A DNA stretch of 64,000 bases from Burkholderiaceae bacterium (GCA_030695205.1 JAUYTN010000018.1:1-64000), one strand, 5' to 3'; positions 8,185 to 20,411 are shown, counted from the stretch's first letter. The notes: generated by a model not told the origin, from the letters alone. Numbers and translations: made by a program.

Positions 8185-11100
8185 ATGCTGAACCGCCTTG
8201 GCCTCCACACCCAAAACCTTCCCCCACCTGCGAGGCGCTGGCTGTTTCGACTGGTCGGCTCAGCCGCCGCACTGGGCATGCTCTGGCTGCTGGGCTGGCT
8301 GGTGCTGCCGCTGGTGCTCAAATCCCAACTGGAACAACGGGCCAGCGAGGCCTTGGGCAGAGCAGTGACCGTGGAGACCATCCACTTTCACCCGTGGTCG
8401 CTGGAGCTGGAGGTGCTGGGCTTGCAGGTGGCCAGGGCGGCTCCGTCAGGCGGCGATATTGTTGGCGATGAAAATGCCACTCAACGCTTATCCAGCAAGG
8501 ATAGTCAGCTATCTGTTGATCGCCTGTATGTGGACGCCGAGTTGGCCTCTCTGTTCCGCTTGGCCCCCGTGGTGGATGCCATACAGATTGACCGTCCGGT
8601 GCTGAATGTTCGGCACCTGGGCCAAGGCTTGCACGACTGGCAAGACGTGCTGGACAGACTGGCACGGCCCACCGCCCCCCCCGCTCCCGACACCGGCCCT
8701 GCCCGGCTGGCCATTTACAACATCGAGCTGCGCGGCGGTGAAGTGGCGCTGCACGACATCCCCGGCGACCACCACCACGCCCTGACCCACATCTCGCTCT
8801 CCATCCCGTTTGTCAGCACCCTGGGCGTGGTTCAGGAGGTGCGGGTGAGCCCCAGGCTGGCATTCCAGCTCAACGGCAGCCAGTTTGAAACCGAAGCCAC
8901 CACCCGGCCTTTCCATGACAGCCTGAACACCGAAGCCACGCTGAAAATCAGCGGTTTCAACCTCACGCCCTACCTGGACTACCTGCCCCAGCACTTGCCC
9001 GTGCGCCCCGCACAGGCCACGCTGGGTGCCGACCTGAAGGTGGCTTTTTCGCAAAGCCCGCAGGTCAGTGTGGGCATCACCGGCCAAGTCAGCGCCCACG
9101 ACGTGGCCCTGACCGATGCACGCCGACAGCCGCTGCTGAAACTGGCCAGTGCCACGGTCGAACTGGCCGACGTGCGCCCGCTCGAACGCGTCGCGTTGCT
9201 GGGTCTGATTGAGCTGACCGAGCCACAAATCCAGCTCAATCGCGATGCACAGGGCACGCTCAACACCGCCAAAAGAGCATCTGTTTCAGAAGCCAACAAG
9301 CCTTTGACAGCAAGCGTAAAGCGGCAAAAAGGCTTGAAGAATCCAGACCCATCCCAGCAGCCAGCCGACGGCTGGACGTTGGGCGCATCCACCATCAAAC
9401 TGACCGATGGCAGTGTGGTGTGGGTGGATGCCCTTGCCACCGATGCCCTCCAGCAACCCGCCCACCTGGCGTTGACACGGCTGCAGACCTCTGCCAGCCA
9501 AGTGCACTGGCCCCTGCCCACCGAAGCCGCACAAGCGGTGGCTTTTGACGCCAGCGCCCAACTGACCAGCCGCTCGGTCAAGGGCCCACCGACACGAAGC
9601 GCCGCCTCCCGGCCGACGCCCCCATCCACACTCAACCTGAAAGGCACCGTGCTGGCCCAACAGGCCGACGCCACCGTCTCCGTCAATGACCTGGCCCTGC
9701 CACTGCTGGCCCCTTACCTGCGGCCCCACCTGACGCCCACCGTCCAGGGGCAGTTGGCCCTCACAGCCCAGGCCACCTGGAAACCCGCCCAACCATCTGC
9801 ACCCGCCACGGCAGACGACCTGACGCTGGTGCTGAACCAGCTGACGCTCCGACAATTCCAACTGATTGGGCCCGGCGGGGCCGAAGCTGCCAGCCTGCAG
9901 GCACTGGAGGTGCGCGACGCACAGCTGCGCCCGCTGGCCCGCACAGCCAATTTGGGCAAGGTCAGCATCAGCCGCCCCGTGCTGCCGGTGCAGCGCAACC
10001 CGCAAGGCCAGCTGATGTTTGACCAGTGGCTGCCCAGCCCGCAAGCCGAATCAGCCAGCGCGTCCAGCGTGCCGACGGATGCGTCAGTGCCGCCAGCAAC
10101 ATCCGGCAGCACAGCAGCGGCCACCCCCTGGGCCTGGCAGCTGCCCGAACTGACCGTGACCGACGGCCAGTTTGGCTGGCAAGACGCCACCACCGCGCCT
10201 GCCGTGGCGCTGCAAACCCGGGCGTTCAAACTCAGCGTGAGGGGGCTGAGTTCCCGCGGCGGACCGCCAGCCGAAGTGGCTGCTTCGATGCGCGTAGGCG
10301 CGGGCTCAGACGAACCCGGCTCCTTGAGCTGGCGCGGCACATTGGCGCTGGGCGACAACGGTCAGACACCGCAGGTCAAAGGCAAGCTGGACGCCCAGCG
10401 CCTGCCTGCGCACGCCGTGGCACCCTACGCCGCCGAGCAGCTGAACCTGATGCTGCTGCGGGCCGATGCCAGCTTCTTCGGCTCAGTGGCCTACAGCGCG
10501 TCACCCGCTGGTCCCATCGCACAGCTCACGGGCGATGGCACCCTGGAAAACTTCCGCGCAAATACGGTGGCCGACGCCTCCAACAGCCCCCCCGGCGCTG
10601 AGGAGCTGCTGCGCTGGAAAACGCTCAACCTCAGCGGCCTTGACGTGAAGCTCGCCCCCGCACTGCCTCCCCAAGTGACCGTGAAACGGGGTGCCTTGAG
10701 CGACTTTTTTGCCCGAATCGCCATTCAGGAAAACGGTCGCATCAACCTGCAAGACATCAGCAAACAGGCCGCTGCCGAGGCGGCAGCCAGCACGTCAGGA
10801 ACACCTTCAACCACCACACCCGCAGTGACATCTGCAGCCACACAGCCGTCATCCAACCCAAAAGATACCCTTGCCACCCGCATCAGCATCGGGCCATTCA
10901 GCCTGGTGAACGGTGCAGTGGACTTTTCAGACAAGTTCATCCGCCCCAACTACAGGGCCAACCTGACCGACCTGACCGGTCGCCTTGGCGGCTTCTCGTC
11001 AGACGGGGCCACCGCCCAGGTTGACGGACAAAGCGTCCCGCAAATGGCCGAGCTGGAGTTGCGCGGCAAGGCCGAGGGCACCGCCTCGCTGGAGATTTCG

Positions 11101-12096
11101 GGCAAGCTCAACCCGCTGGCCAAGCCTCTCGCGCTGGATATCGAAGGCCGCGTGCGCGACCTGGAGTTGCCACCGCTGTCGCCTTACACCATCAAATACA
11201 CCGGCCACGGCATCGAGCGCGGCAAACTCAGCCTTGACGTGGGTTACACCGTGCTGCCCAACGGGCAGTTGACCGCGCGCAACCAACTGGTGCTGAACCA
11301 ACTGACCTTTGGTGACGCCGTGCCCGGCGCACCCGCCAGCCTGCCGGTGAAACTGGCTGCCGCGCTGCTGTCTGACCGCAACGGTGTGATCGACCTGAAC
11401 CTGCCCATCTCGGGCTCGCTGAACGACCCCGAGTTCAGCCTGGTGCCGGTTATTTTCAAGATCATTGGCAACGTGATCGTCAAGGCCATCACCGCCCCGT
11501 TCTCGCTGCTGGCTAGCGCACTGGGCGGCAGCGATGCCGAACTGTCCACCGTGGCCTTTGTACCCGGCACCGCCCAGCTGCTGCCCGCTGCCCAGGACAA
11601 ACTGGCCCGTGTGGCCAAGGCACTGATTGACCGCCCCAGCCTGACGCTGACTGTGGTGGGCACCGCCAACCTGGACGAAGAGCGCACTGCCTACCAGCGC
11701 GAACGCCTGCAAGCGCAAATCCGCGCCGAGCGGCAACGCAGCAGTCCCGATGCAACAACCACGCTGCCCGACCTGGTGCCCGGCAGCGCCGAGCACACCC
11801 GTTGGCTGACCGCCGTGTACAAGCGCACCGACATGCCCAAACCCCGCAACGCCCTGGGCCTGGCCAAAGACCTGACACCGGTGGAGATGGAGGCGTTGCT
11901 ACTGACGCAAATTGCCGTCACGGACGCCACCATCCAAGAACTGGCCGTGCAACGCGGCGTGGCCGTGCACGACCTGTTGGCACGCCAGGCCGTGCCCACC
12001 CAGCGCCTGTTTCTGGGTGCACCGGGATCGGCACCGCCCTCCCAAGGCAACGGAATGCCTCAGGCCATTGCCCACTTGACCCTGGCCCTGCGCTGA
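8185..12096 (+). CDS. DUF748 AsmA-like envelope protein (1303 residues)
   Basis: DUF748 proteins belong to the wider AsmA/TamB-like group of periplasm-spanning, inner-membrane-anchored proteins linked to envelope lipid transport; the exact role is not settled. One N-terminal membrane segment (about residues 20-45) is followed by the family opening EALGRAVTVETIHFHPWSLELEVLGLQV, here seen as two adjacent blocks. A long beta-rich repeat region and a C-terminal segment FVPGTAQLLPAAQDKL, OmpA-like in character, follow. Low-GC patches at residues about 95-112 and 369-383 match a dispersed repeat and look like in-frame insertions. It is divergent from trpE. Confidence 0.85.
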   Translation: MLNRLGLHTQNLPPPARRWLFRLVGSAAALGMLWLLGWLVLPLVLKSQLEQRASEALGRAVTVETIHFHPWSLELEVLGLQVARAAPSGGDIVGDENATQRLSSKDSQLSVDRLYVDAELASLFRLAPVVDAIQIDRPVLNVRHLGQGLHDWQDVLDRLARPTAPPAPDTGPARLAIYNIELRGGEVALHDIPGDHHHALTHISLSIPFVSTLGVVQEVRVSPRLAFQLNGSQFETEATTRPFHDSLNTEATLKISGFNLTPYLDYLPQHLPVRPAQATLGADLKVAFSQSPQVSVGITGQVSAHDVALTDARRQPLLKLASATVELADVRPLERVALLGLIELTEPQIQLNRDAQGTLNTAKRASVSEANKPLTASVKRQKGLKNPDPSQQPADGWTLGASTIKLTDGSVVWVDALATDALQQPAHLALTRLQTSASQVHWPLPTEAAQAVAFDASAQLTSRSVKGPPTRSAASRPTPPSTLNLKGTVLAQQADATVSVNDLALPLLAPYLRPHLTPTVQGQLALTAQATWKPAQPSAPATADDLTLVLNQLTLRQFQLIGPGGAEAASLQALEVRDAQLRPLARTANLGKVSISRPVLPVQRNPQGQLMFDQWLPSPQAESASASSVPTDASVPPATSGSTAAATPWAWQLPELTVTDGQFGWQDATTAPAVALQTRAFKLSVRGLSSRGGPPAEVAASMRVGAGSDEPGSLSWRGTLALGDNGQTPQVKGKLDAQRLPAHAVAPYAAEQLNLMLLRADASFFGSVAYSASPAGPIAQLTGDGTLENFRANTVADASNSPPGAEELLRWKTLNLSGLDVKLAPALPPQVTVKRGALSDFFARIAIQENGRINLQDISKQAAAEAAASTSGTPSTTTPAVTSAATQPSSNPKDTLATRISIGPFSLVNGAVDFSDKFIRPNYRANLTDLTGRLGGFSSDGATAQVDGQSVPQMAELELRGKAEGTASLEISGKLNPLAKPLALDIEGRVRDLELPPLSPYTIKYTGHGIERGKLSLDVGYTVLPNGQLTARNQLVLNQLTFGDAVPGAPASLPVKLAAALLSDRNGVIDLNLPISGSLNDPEFSLVPVIFKIIGNVIVKAITAPFSLLASALGGSDAELSTVAFVPGTAQLLPAAQDKLARVAKALIDRPSLTLTVVGTANLDEERTAYQRERLQAQIRAERQRSSPDATTTLPDLVPGSAEHTRWLTAVYKRTDMPKPRNALGLAKDLTPVEMEALLLTQIAVTDATIQELAVQRGVAVHDLLARQAVPTQRLFLGAPGSAPPSQGNGMPQAIAHLTLALR
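8469..8518 (-). repeat. AT-rich dispersed repeat inserted in the DUF748 gene (copy 1)
   Basis: The minus strand reads AGATAGCTGACTATCC, then GGATAAGCGTTGAGTGGCATTTTC. It shares ATAGCTgACTAT, AAGCG and GGCATTTT with the intergenic copies. It encodes about 17 residues in frame and has a lower GC content than its surroundings. Confidence 0.6.
9290..9333 (+). repeat. AT-rich dispersed repeat inserted in the DUF748 gene (copy 2)
   Basis: The plus strand reads AAGCCAACAAGCCTTTGACA then GCAAGCGTAAAGCGGCAAAAAGGC. It matches the repeat pattern AGCcAAC...AAGCG...GGC. This is a weaker match than copy 1, judged by eye. Confidence 0.4.
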
Positions 12097-12169
12097 CAAA
12101 AAGCACATCGAGGCATCAGGGGCAACCCTGTAGGCCGATTGGGGTTGCTTGGTGGAAAATGCATGAAAT

Positions 12170-12183
12170 AGAACGGTCGTTCT
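12170..12183. promoter_or_regulatory. Inverted repeat AGAACG-GT-CGTTCT, candidate TetR-type operator
   Basis: The 6-bp arms are perfect around a 2-base centre, 30 bases before the start of the secreted chalcone-isomerase-like gene. The shape resembles operators of TetR-family repressors. A run of T follows, so a weak terminator of the DUF748 gene is the alternative reading. No TetR gene lies in the window. Confidence 0.4.
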
Positions 12184-12213
12184 TTTTTATCCAACCCCTC
12201 CGAGGACCACCCC

Positions 12214-12813
12214 ATGCGCCTGACCTCACCCCGTGCCACCGTGCTTGCGTGGACGCTTTCACTGATGTGTCTGGCCTCCAGCGCCATCGCACAAGAGACC
12301 GAGGTGAGCGGGGTGAAATACCCCACCACCATCTCTATGCAGGGTTCGCCCCTGCAACTCAATGGGGCAGGCACCCGCTTCAAGGCGGTGTTCAAGGTGT
12401 ACACCGCTGGTCTGTACGTCGGCCAAAAGGCCGACACCCCAGAGGCTGTGCTGGCCAGCAGCGGCCCCAAACGCCTGCACATCACCATGCTGCGCGAAAT
12501 CGACGCCAACGAACTCGGCAAGCTGTTCACCCGTGGGGTGGAGGACAACACCCCCAGGGGCGAATATGCCCGCCTGGTACCCGGCCTGATCCGCATGGGC
12601 GAGGTGTTTTCAGTACACAAGCGGCTGATGCCTGGCGACACGTTCACCATCGACTGGCTGCCTGGCGAGGGCACGGTCATTGCGGTCAAAGGCCAGGCGC
12701 AGGGCCAGCCCTTCAAGGAACCCGAGTTTTTTCAGGCACTCATGCGAATCTGGCTGGGCAAAAACCCGGCCGACCACCAGCTGAAAGACGCCCTACTGGG
12801 CAAAAAGACCTGA
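12214..12813 (+). CDS. Secreted chalcone-isomerase-like domain protein
   Basis: The 199-residue product has a Sec signal peptide (MRLTSPRATVLAWTLSLMCL, cleavage after AIA at about residue 26) and a mature domain of the bacterial chalcone-isomerase-like type. Supporting segments are LNGAGTRFKAVFKVYTAGLY, HITMLREIDANELGK, and the ending FFQALMRIWLGKNPAD. In bacteria this fold is not known to be a flavonoid enzyme; many members are periplasmic proteins of unknown function. The last 21 bases overlap the 3' end of gph, which is convergent. A second protein of this group is encoded at 32043-32726. Confidence 0.85.
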   Translation: MRLTSPRATVLAWTLSLMCLASSAIAQETEVSGVKYPTTISMQGSPLQLNGAGTRFKAVFKVYTAGLYVGQKADTPEAVLASSGPKRLHITMLREIDANELGKLFTRGVEDNTPRGEYARLVPGLIRMGEVFSVHKRLMPGDTFTIDWLPGEGTVIAVKGQAQGQPFKEPEFFQALMRIWLGKNPADHQLKDALLGKKT

Positions 12814-13491
12814 CAAGTCAGCAAGGGAATCCACCCAACCGTCGGCATCCACGCTGCGCGCAGGCTGGCCGTGGTTGTAGCCGTAGGTCACCAGTACCAC
12901 CGGGCAACCGGCAGCGCGGGCGGCCTGGGCATCGTTGCTGGAGTCGCCCACCATCAGCGTGTGCGCAGGCAAGGTGCCCAAGACCTCACAGGTATTGAGC
13001 AGCGGCAAGGGATCGGGCTTTTTCCGTTCGAACGCATCGCCACCAAAGACGTGGCTGAAGTACCCGTCCAACCCTTTCTGGGCCAGCAGCGGCAGGGCAA
13101 ATGCGGTCGGTTTGTTGGTCAGACAGGCAAGCGCCAGTCCTTGCGCACGCAGCCAGGTCAGCCCATCGACCACACCGCCGTACACCCGGCTGTGCTGGCC
13201 ATTGATACCCAGGTAATGGCGCTGATAGGCCGCCATGGCCTGCGGGAAAAGTGCCTCGATGTCGGCGGTGGTCCAGGTCGGCTGCACCCACCCCAGGGTA
13301 CTGCGCACCAGGTGCTCGGAGCCTTTGCCCACCAGGTGGCTCACCTGCTCGGCGGGCAGCGGGGGCAGAGCCAGCTCGTGCAGCATGGCGTGCAGGGCAG
13401 CGGTGAAGTCGCCCAGGGTGTCAACCATGGTGCCATCGAGGTCGATGATGGCGGCGCGGGTACGCGACAAAGACAGAGGCAATCGGGTCAT
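12793..13491 (-). CDS. gph: Phosphoglycolate phosphatase (HAD family)
   Basis: Gph hydrolyses 2-phosphoglycolate, made during DNA repair and oxygenase side reactions. The 232-residue HAD protein has motif I in IIDLDGTMVDT (nucleophile Asp and acid/base Asp), motif II LACLTNKP, the conserved Lys in ERKKPDP and motif IV MVGDSSNDAQAA. A helical cap domain lies between motifs I and II. I use ATG 13491; a TTG 8 codons upstream is possible. In some betaproteobacteria gph precedes trpE; here it lies on the far side of the DUF748 gene. Confidence 0.92.
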   Translation of the reverse strand: MTRLPLSLSRTRAAIIDLDGTMVDTLGDFTAALHAMLHELALPPLPAEQVSHLVGKGSEHLVRSTLGWVQPTWTTADIEALFPQAMAAYQRHYLGINGQHSRVYGGVVDGLTWLRAQGLALACLTNKPTAFALPLLAQKGLDGYFSHVFGGDAFERKKPDPLPLLNTCEVLGTLPAHTLMVGDSSNDAQAARAAGCPVVLVTYGYNHGQPARSVDADGWVDSLADLSGLFAQ

Positions 13492-13699
13492 GGCGGAGGT
13501 GGGCACTCGAAGCAATCAGATACTGAATTGTGCCCGGCTACACAAGTGGCCCCTATGGCCAAAGCCCGCAGGCGACACCCTGCACGGCCGACTCACGGCA
13601 CACTCCCACCGTCCCATTGCCATCGATGCTGGGCCATCCATCCGCGGTTGTTGTTGCGCCGCCCCCAGTTACACCCATTTGCACACCTATTTGCACACC

Positions 13700-14653
13700 A
13701 TGGCATCACCCACCCCGCCTACCCACGCCTTGCCCCCCGGGGTGACCGTCTTCGAACGCGGCTGGCTGTCCAGCAACAACGTGTTGCTGGTGGATGGCGA
13801 GAGGGCCGCCTTGGTGGACACCGGCTACTGCACCCACGCCGAGCAGACCCTGGCACTGGTGGCCAAGGCCTTGCCAGACCGTCCGCTGGACCTCGTGCTC
13901 AACACCCACCTGCACAGCGACCACTGCGGCGGCAACGCTGCCCTGCAGTCTCACTACCCCGAGTTGGTGACGGCCATACCGCCAGGGTCGGCCCAGGCCG
14001 TGGCCGATTGGGATGAAGACAAATTGGGCTATCGCGCTTTGGGACAAAGCATGGTTAGCTACATATTCCATAAAGTGCTGCACCCGGGCAGCACCGAACG
14101 ACTGGCCGGCCTGACCTGGGAAATCCATGCCGCACCCGGCCACGATCCGCATGCGGTGCTGCTATTCGAGCCCGCGTCGCGCACCCTCATCAGCGGCGAC
14201 GCGCTGTGGCAAAACGGCTTTGGCGTGGTGTTCCCGGAGCTGGAGGGCGAAATCGGTTACGCTGAAGTCAGCGACACACTCGACCTCATCGAACACCTCC
14301 GACCCACCACCGTCATCCCCGGGCACGGTGCAGTGTTTGCTGGCGTGCCACAGGCATTGGCCGTGGCGCGCCAGCGCCTGGAGGGGTTTGTCGCCCAGCC
14401 CGAGCGCCACACCCGCCACGCCGCTAAGGTGCTGCTGAAGTACAAGCTGCTCGAACTCGGCCGCACCACCCCTGACGCCCTGCTGGCCTGGGCATGCGCC
14501 ACCCCCATGCTGACGCTGCTGCACCGCCAGTCGGCCGCCCCGGCCACCACCCACAGCGCCGCCGACTTCGCCGCCTGGGTCGATGGCGTGGTGGCCGACC
14601 TGGTGCGCGCAGGCGCCGCTGTCCACACAGAGACCGAAATTTTCAACGCCTGA
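13700..14653 (+). CDS. MBL-fold metallo-hydrolase
   Basis: A zinc-dependent hydrolase of the metallo-beta-lactamase superfamily. The 317-residue protein has HLHSDHCGG (His70, His72, Asp74, His75), a further ligand at APGHDPH (His148), the bridging Asp in ISGDALW (about 167) and VIPGHGAVF near residue 217. The C-terminal 90 residues form a helical domain. Substrate unknown; glyoxalase II-like and lactonase-like members share these motifs. Residues about 108-124 fall on a degenerate dispersed repeat. Start chosen at ATG 13700 because upstream sequence is non-family. Confidence 0.88.
   Translation: MASPTPPTHALPPGVTVFERGWLSSNNVLLVDGERAALVDTGYCTHAEQTLALVAKALPDRPLDLVLNTHLHSDHCGGNAALQSHYPELVTAIPPGSAQAVADWDEDKLGYRALGQSMVSYIFHKVLHPGSTERLAGLTWEIHAAPGHDPHAVLLFEPASRTLISGDALWQNGFGVVFPELEGEIGYAEVSDTLDLIEHLRPTTVIPGHGAVFAGVPQALAVARQRLEGFVAQPERHTRHAAKVLLKYKLLELGRTTPDALLAWACATPMLTLLHRQSAAPATTHSAADFAAWVDGVVADLVRAGAAVHTETEIFNA
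14021..14072 (-). repeat. AT-rich dispersed repeat within the MBL hydrolase gene
   Basis: The minus strand reads ATGTAGCTAACCATGC, then CCCAAAGCGCGATAGCCCAA. It aligns with TAGCTAACTAT...AAAGCGC...GGC of the intergenic copies. The frame is kept open, adding LGYRALGQSMVSYIF-like residues. Confidence 0.5.
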
Positions 14654-14689
14654 GCAGATGCAACAGGCCGGGTGCCAGGTGCGTGAGGC

Positions 14690-15763
14690 TCAGGCCCGGC
14701 GCGCGGCAGCTCTGCCTGGCGCGCAGGCAGCAGCCACAGTGGTGGCCAGGCGGCGCAGGGCGGACCAGGGGTCGGCTGGCCAGTCGGGTACCTTGAGGCC
14801 CTTGACGATGCCATCGACCGTGTGCGCATCCTCCAGCCAACGGGCCAGCACCGGGGCTGACAGGCGGGGCAAGGCCCGCTCCATCAGTTGCTCTTTGGCA
14901 CCCCAGACGCGCTGCTCACGCAGCGCCATCGGCAGCGGGCGTCCGGCATCCAGGCCCTGGCGCACACGGGCCAGGGTGCGGATGTCTTCGCTCAAGGCCC
15001 AGTGCACCAACACCGGTGCCTCGCCTTCGGCCTGCAAACCATCCACCATGCGCAGCACCCGTGCGGTCTGCCCGGCCAGCACCGCTTCGGCCAGCTTGAA
15101 AGCGTCGTAACGGGCGACATTGAGCACCGCGGCCTCCACCTGCGCCAGGCTCAGCTCGCCCTGCGGGTACAGCAGAGCCAGTTTTTGCACCTCCTGGTGG
15201 GCCGCCAGCAGGTTGCCCTCGACCCGGTCGGCAAAAAACTGCAAGGTGCGCTGCCCCTCTTCACCCGAACACACCCGCTGCTGTTGCAGCGCCAGGCGAT
15301 GGGCAATCCACAGGGGCAGTGCCTTGCGATCCACCGGGTCCACCTTCAATACCACCCCCGCACCCTCCAGGGCTGCGAACCAGGCACTTTTGAGGGTGGT
15401 GCCGTCCAGACGGGGCAACAGCACCAGGGTGAGCACGTTGTCGCTGCGGGCGGCCACCTCGGCCAGCCGCTGCAGCGCCACACTGCCGTCTTTGCCCGGC
15501 TTGCCCGAGGGCACCCGCACCTCCACGATCTGGCGGTCGCCAAACAGGCTCATCTCGCTGCCACTGGCCAGCACGGCACCCCAGTCAAAGTGCGCGCCTG
15601 CCACGGTAAAGACCGTGCGCTCGGTAAAGCCCTGGGCACGGGCCACCGAGCGGATGGCGTCCGCTGCCTCTTGAATGAGCAAAGGCTCGTCCCCGTGCAG
15701 GGTGTAGAGGGGTTTCAGCCCCCTTTGCAGGTGGGCGCCCAGCTGTGCAGCGGCCAGTTGCAT
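14690..15763 (-). CDS. holA: DNA polymerase III, delta subunit
   Basis: Delta is the clamp-loader subunit that opens the beta sliding clamp. The 357-residue protein has the family N-terminus (LKPLYTLHGDEPLLIQEAAD split by a few residues from the start), the beta-clamp-contact region with EMSLFGDRQIVEVRVPSGKP, and the helical middle and collar domains (LAAHQEVQKLALLYP). It follows lptE by 6 bases in the usual leuS-lptE-holA order. It converges with the MBL gene across 36 bases. Confidence 0.94.
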   Translation of the reverse strand: MQLAAAQLGAHLQRGLKPLYTLHGDEPLLIQEAADAIRSVARAQGFTERTVFTVAGAHFDWGAVLASGSEMSLFGDRQIVEVRVPSGKPGKDGSVALQRLAEVAARSDNVLTLVLLPRLDGTTLKSAWFAALEGAGVVLKVDPVDRKALPLWIAHRLALQQQRVCSGEEGQRTLQFFADRVEGNLLAAHQEVQKLALLYPQGELSLAQVEAAVLNVARYDAFKLAEAVLAGQTARVLRMVDGLQAEGEAPVLVHWALSEDIRTLARVRQGLDAGRPLPMALREQRVWGAKEQLMERALPRLSAPVLARWLEDAHTVDGIVKGLKVPDWPADPWSALRRLATTVAAACAPGRAAARRA

Positions 15764-15769
15764 GGCGCG

Positions 15770-16306
15770 CTACAGAGAACGCAGTGCCGCCAGGCGGCGA
15801 AGCACTTGCTGCACCACATCGGTCTGCATGTCCCGGTACAGCTCGGCCTCCTCTTCGGCCTTGGACAGGGCAATGGTTTCGCTGTAGCTGATGTCGCGCT
15901 GCAGCAGAATTTCAGAGTCCGCAATCAGCTCCTTGCCGTTGGGAGTGCGCAGCCGGAACCGAAACCTCTGCCTGAGTTGAAACTCCCGCACCTGGCCGGC
16001 GGCGGTCGAGCCCACCACCGACTTCTCGCGTTGGTCGGCCAGAATGTCCAGCACCACGTCGGCCGGTGCCGCCGGGGGTGTGGGCAAGCCGTCCAGCACC
16101 GCCACGCCTGCGCTGGACAGGGCAGTCCGCAGCTCGCGGCGCAGCGGCGAACCGTCACCCAGGGGCGCCACCAGTGTCCGAAAGGCAAATTGGGGCGCCT
16201 GGCGCAGCTGGAAGCCACAGCCCCCCAACGACAACACTGGCGCTGCCAGCGCACCTGCGCCCAGCACCCTCCCCCACTGGACCACCCACGCACGTCGGCT
16301 GAGCAT
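15770..16306 (-). CDS. lptE: LPS-assembly lipoprotein LptE
   Basis: LptE plugs the LptD barrel and helps place LPS in the outer membrane. The 178-residue protein begins with a signal peptide ending in the lipobox LSLGGC (Cys about residue 30), followed by GFQLRQAPQFAF, the usual first beta strand after the lipid anchor. The start at ATG 16306, 2 bases after leuS ends, is preferred to a longer frame that runs antisense-like through leuS. Length fits (about 165-195). Confidence 0.93.
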   Translation of the reverse strand: MLSRRAWVVQWGRVLGAGALAAPVLSLGGCGFQLRQAPQFAFRTLVAPLGDGSPLRRELRTALSSAGVAVLDGLPTPPAAPADVVLDILADQREKSVVGSTAAGQVREFQLRQRFRFRLRTPNGKELIADSEILLQRDISYSETIALSKAEEEAELYRDMQTDVVQQVLRRLAALRSL

Positions 16307-16308
16307 GC

Positions 16309-19134
<2,826 letters not shown>

Positions 19135-19151
19135 GGATTAAGTCGCAAAAA

Positions 19152-19174
19152 TAAAAAAAGAGCACCCGATGCCC
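19152..19174 (-). terminator. Terminator-like hairpin just upstream of leuS
   Basis: On the minus strand GGGCA-TCGGG-TGCTC (one G-U pair) is followed by TTTTTTTATTTTT. It lies after exbD and 17 bases before the leuS start. It would separate exbBD from leuS, or act in the leuS leader. The stem is short. Confidence 0.4.
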
Positions 19175-19281
19175 AGTCGGCAGCGACGGACTGGCGGGGC
19201 GCAAAGCATTCAAACGGTGCCGGGCACACAGCCCTGGCCACCCCCGCAGGCCCGCCGCCCATGCGGCCTGCAGCCGGGATT

Positions 19282-19737
19282 CTAGGGCGTGCGCCCCGCC
19301 ACAGGCGCCGGGCCATCGGCCACAAAACCCACCCGGCTCAGGCCGGCCTGCTGCGCCACGCCAATGACCTCGACCATGCGGCCATAGGCCACCTGGGCAT
19401 CGGCCCGCAGCTGCACCTCGGTCTCGGGGTGGGCTCTGGCCACCGCCTGCAGGCGCACCAGCAGGCTGGCAGGGGACAGCTTGGCGTCATCCAGATAGAC
19501 CTCGCCATCCTTGTCCACCACCAGCACCACCCGGCGATCGGACTCGGACGGACGGGCCGCTGGGGTTTGGGGCAGATCCAGGCGGATAGCTGTGGTCAGC
19601 AGCGGTGCGGTCAGGATGAAAATCACCAGCAGGACCAGCATCACGTCCACCAGGGGCGTGACATTGATATCGCCCATGGGCTGGTGCGAGCGAGCGCCCG
19701 TGGGCTGAGGGCCGGGGTCAAAGCCGCCAAAGGCCAT
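19282..19737 (-). CDS. exbD: ExbD/TolR-family biopolymer transport protein
   Basis: ExbD works with ExbB and TonB (or TolQ/TolA) to couple the proton gradient to outer-membrane work. The 151-residue protein has a cytoplasmic N-terminus, one membrane segment beginning with MGDINVTPLVDVMLVLLVIF, which contains the essential Asp in PLVDVMLVLL, and a periplasmic domain with VVLVVDKDGEVYLDD. The start ATG 19737 overlaps or abuts the exbB stop at 19740. ExbD and TolR cannot be cleanly told apart without the TonB/TolA partner, which is not in the window. Confidence 0.9.
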   Translation of the reverse strand: MAFGGFDPGPQPTGARSHQPMGDINVTPLVDVMLVLLVIFILTAPLLTTAIRLDLPQTPAARPSESDRRVVLVVDKDGEVYLDDAKLSPASLLVRLQAVARAHPETEVQLRADAQVAYGRMVEVIGVAQQAGLSRVGFVADGPAPVAGRTP

Positions 19738-19739
19738 GA

Positions 19740-20411
19740 TCAAGCGCTGGCCGCCTCGGCCTGCAGCACCCACTCGCGCAAGTCATGGGCAAAGGCGTCC
19801 AGCGCAGCCTCGGTGCGGGCCGCCCGACGGCCCAGCGCGTTATAGGCCAGGACCGCCGGGATCGCCACCGCCAGGCCAGCGGCCGTCATGACCAGCGCTT
19901 CGCCCACCGGCCCGGCCACCTTGTCCAGCGTGATCTGCCCCTCGGCCGCCATGGCCATGAGGGCGTGGTAGATGCCCCATACGGTCCCCAGCAAACCCAC
20001 AAAGGGCGCAGTGGCACCCACCGTGGCCAGCCACACCTGCCCGAACTGCAAGCGGTGCTGAGCAGCCACCAGTGCATCGCGCAGCACCCGTGTCAACCGC
20101 TGGCCGGTGTGCGCCTGACCGCCCAACGTGGGCAAAGCCAGCGAAGGCTGGCGCACCGCGGATGCCGCCTCTACCAGCGGCAAGACCAGGCGCTGCCTGT
20201 CGGTCAGCCCCAAGCGCAGCATGCCATCGGTCCAATCGGGTGCCTGCCAGAACACCGGTACCGACTGCGAAACGCTGCGGTCAGCACTGACCAACAACCA
20301 CGCCTTGAAGAAGATGACCACCCAGCTGCCCACCGACATGGCCAGCAGCACCAGCGCCACCAGACGGCTCACGCCGTCAGCCTGCACCCAATGGGACCAA
20401 AGAACCGTCAT
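19740..20411 (-). CDS. exbB: MotA/TolQ/ExbB proton channel protein
   Basis: The channel subunit of the ExbB-ExbD (or TolQ-TolR) complex. The 223-residue protein has three hydrophobic segments: near residues 15-37, about 130-155 (LATVGATAPFVGLLGTVWGI) and about 170-195 (VGEALVMTAAGLAVAIPAVL). These last two are the signature helices of the family. It stands 57 bases after dapB and directly before exbD, in the same orientation as bamE-dapB. Confidence 0.92.
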   Translation of the reverse strand: MTVLWSHWVQADGVSRLVALVLLAMSVGSWVVIFFKAWLLVSADRSVSQSVPVFWQAPDWTDGMLRLGLTDRQRLVLPLVEAASAVRQPSLALPTLGGQAHTGQRLTRVLRDALVAAQHRLQFGQVWLATVGATAPFVGLLGTVWGIYHALMAMAAEGQITLDKVAGPVGEALVMTAAGLAVAIPAVLAYNALGRRAARTEAALDAFAHDLREWVLQAEAASA

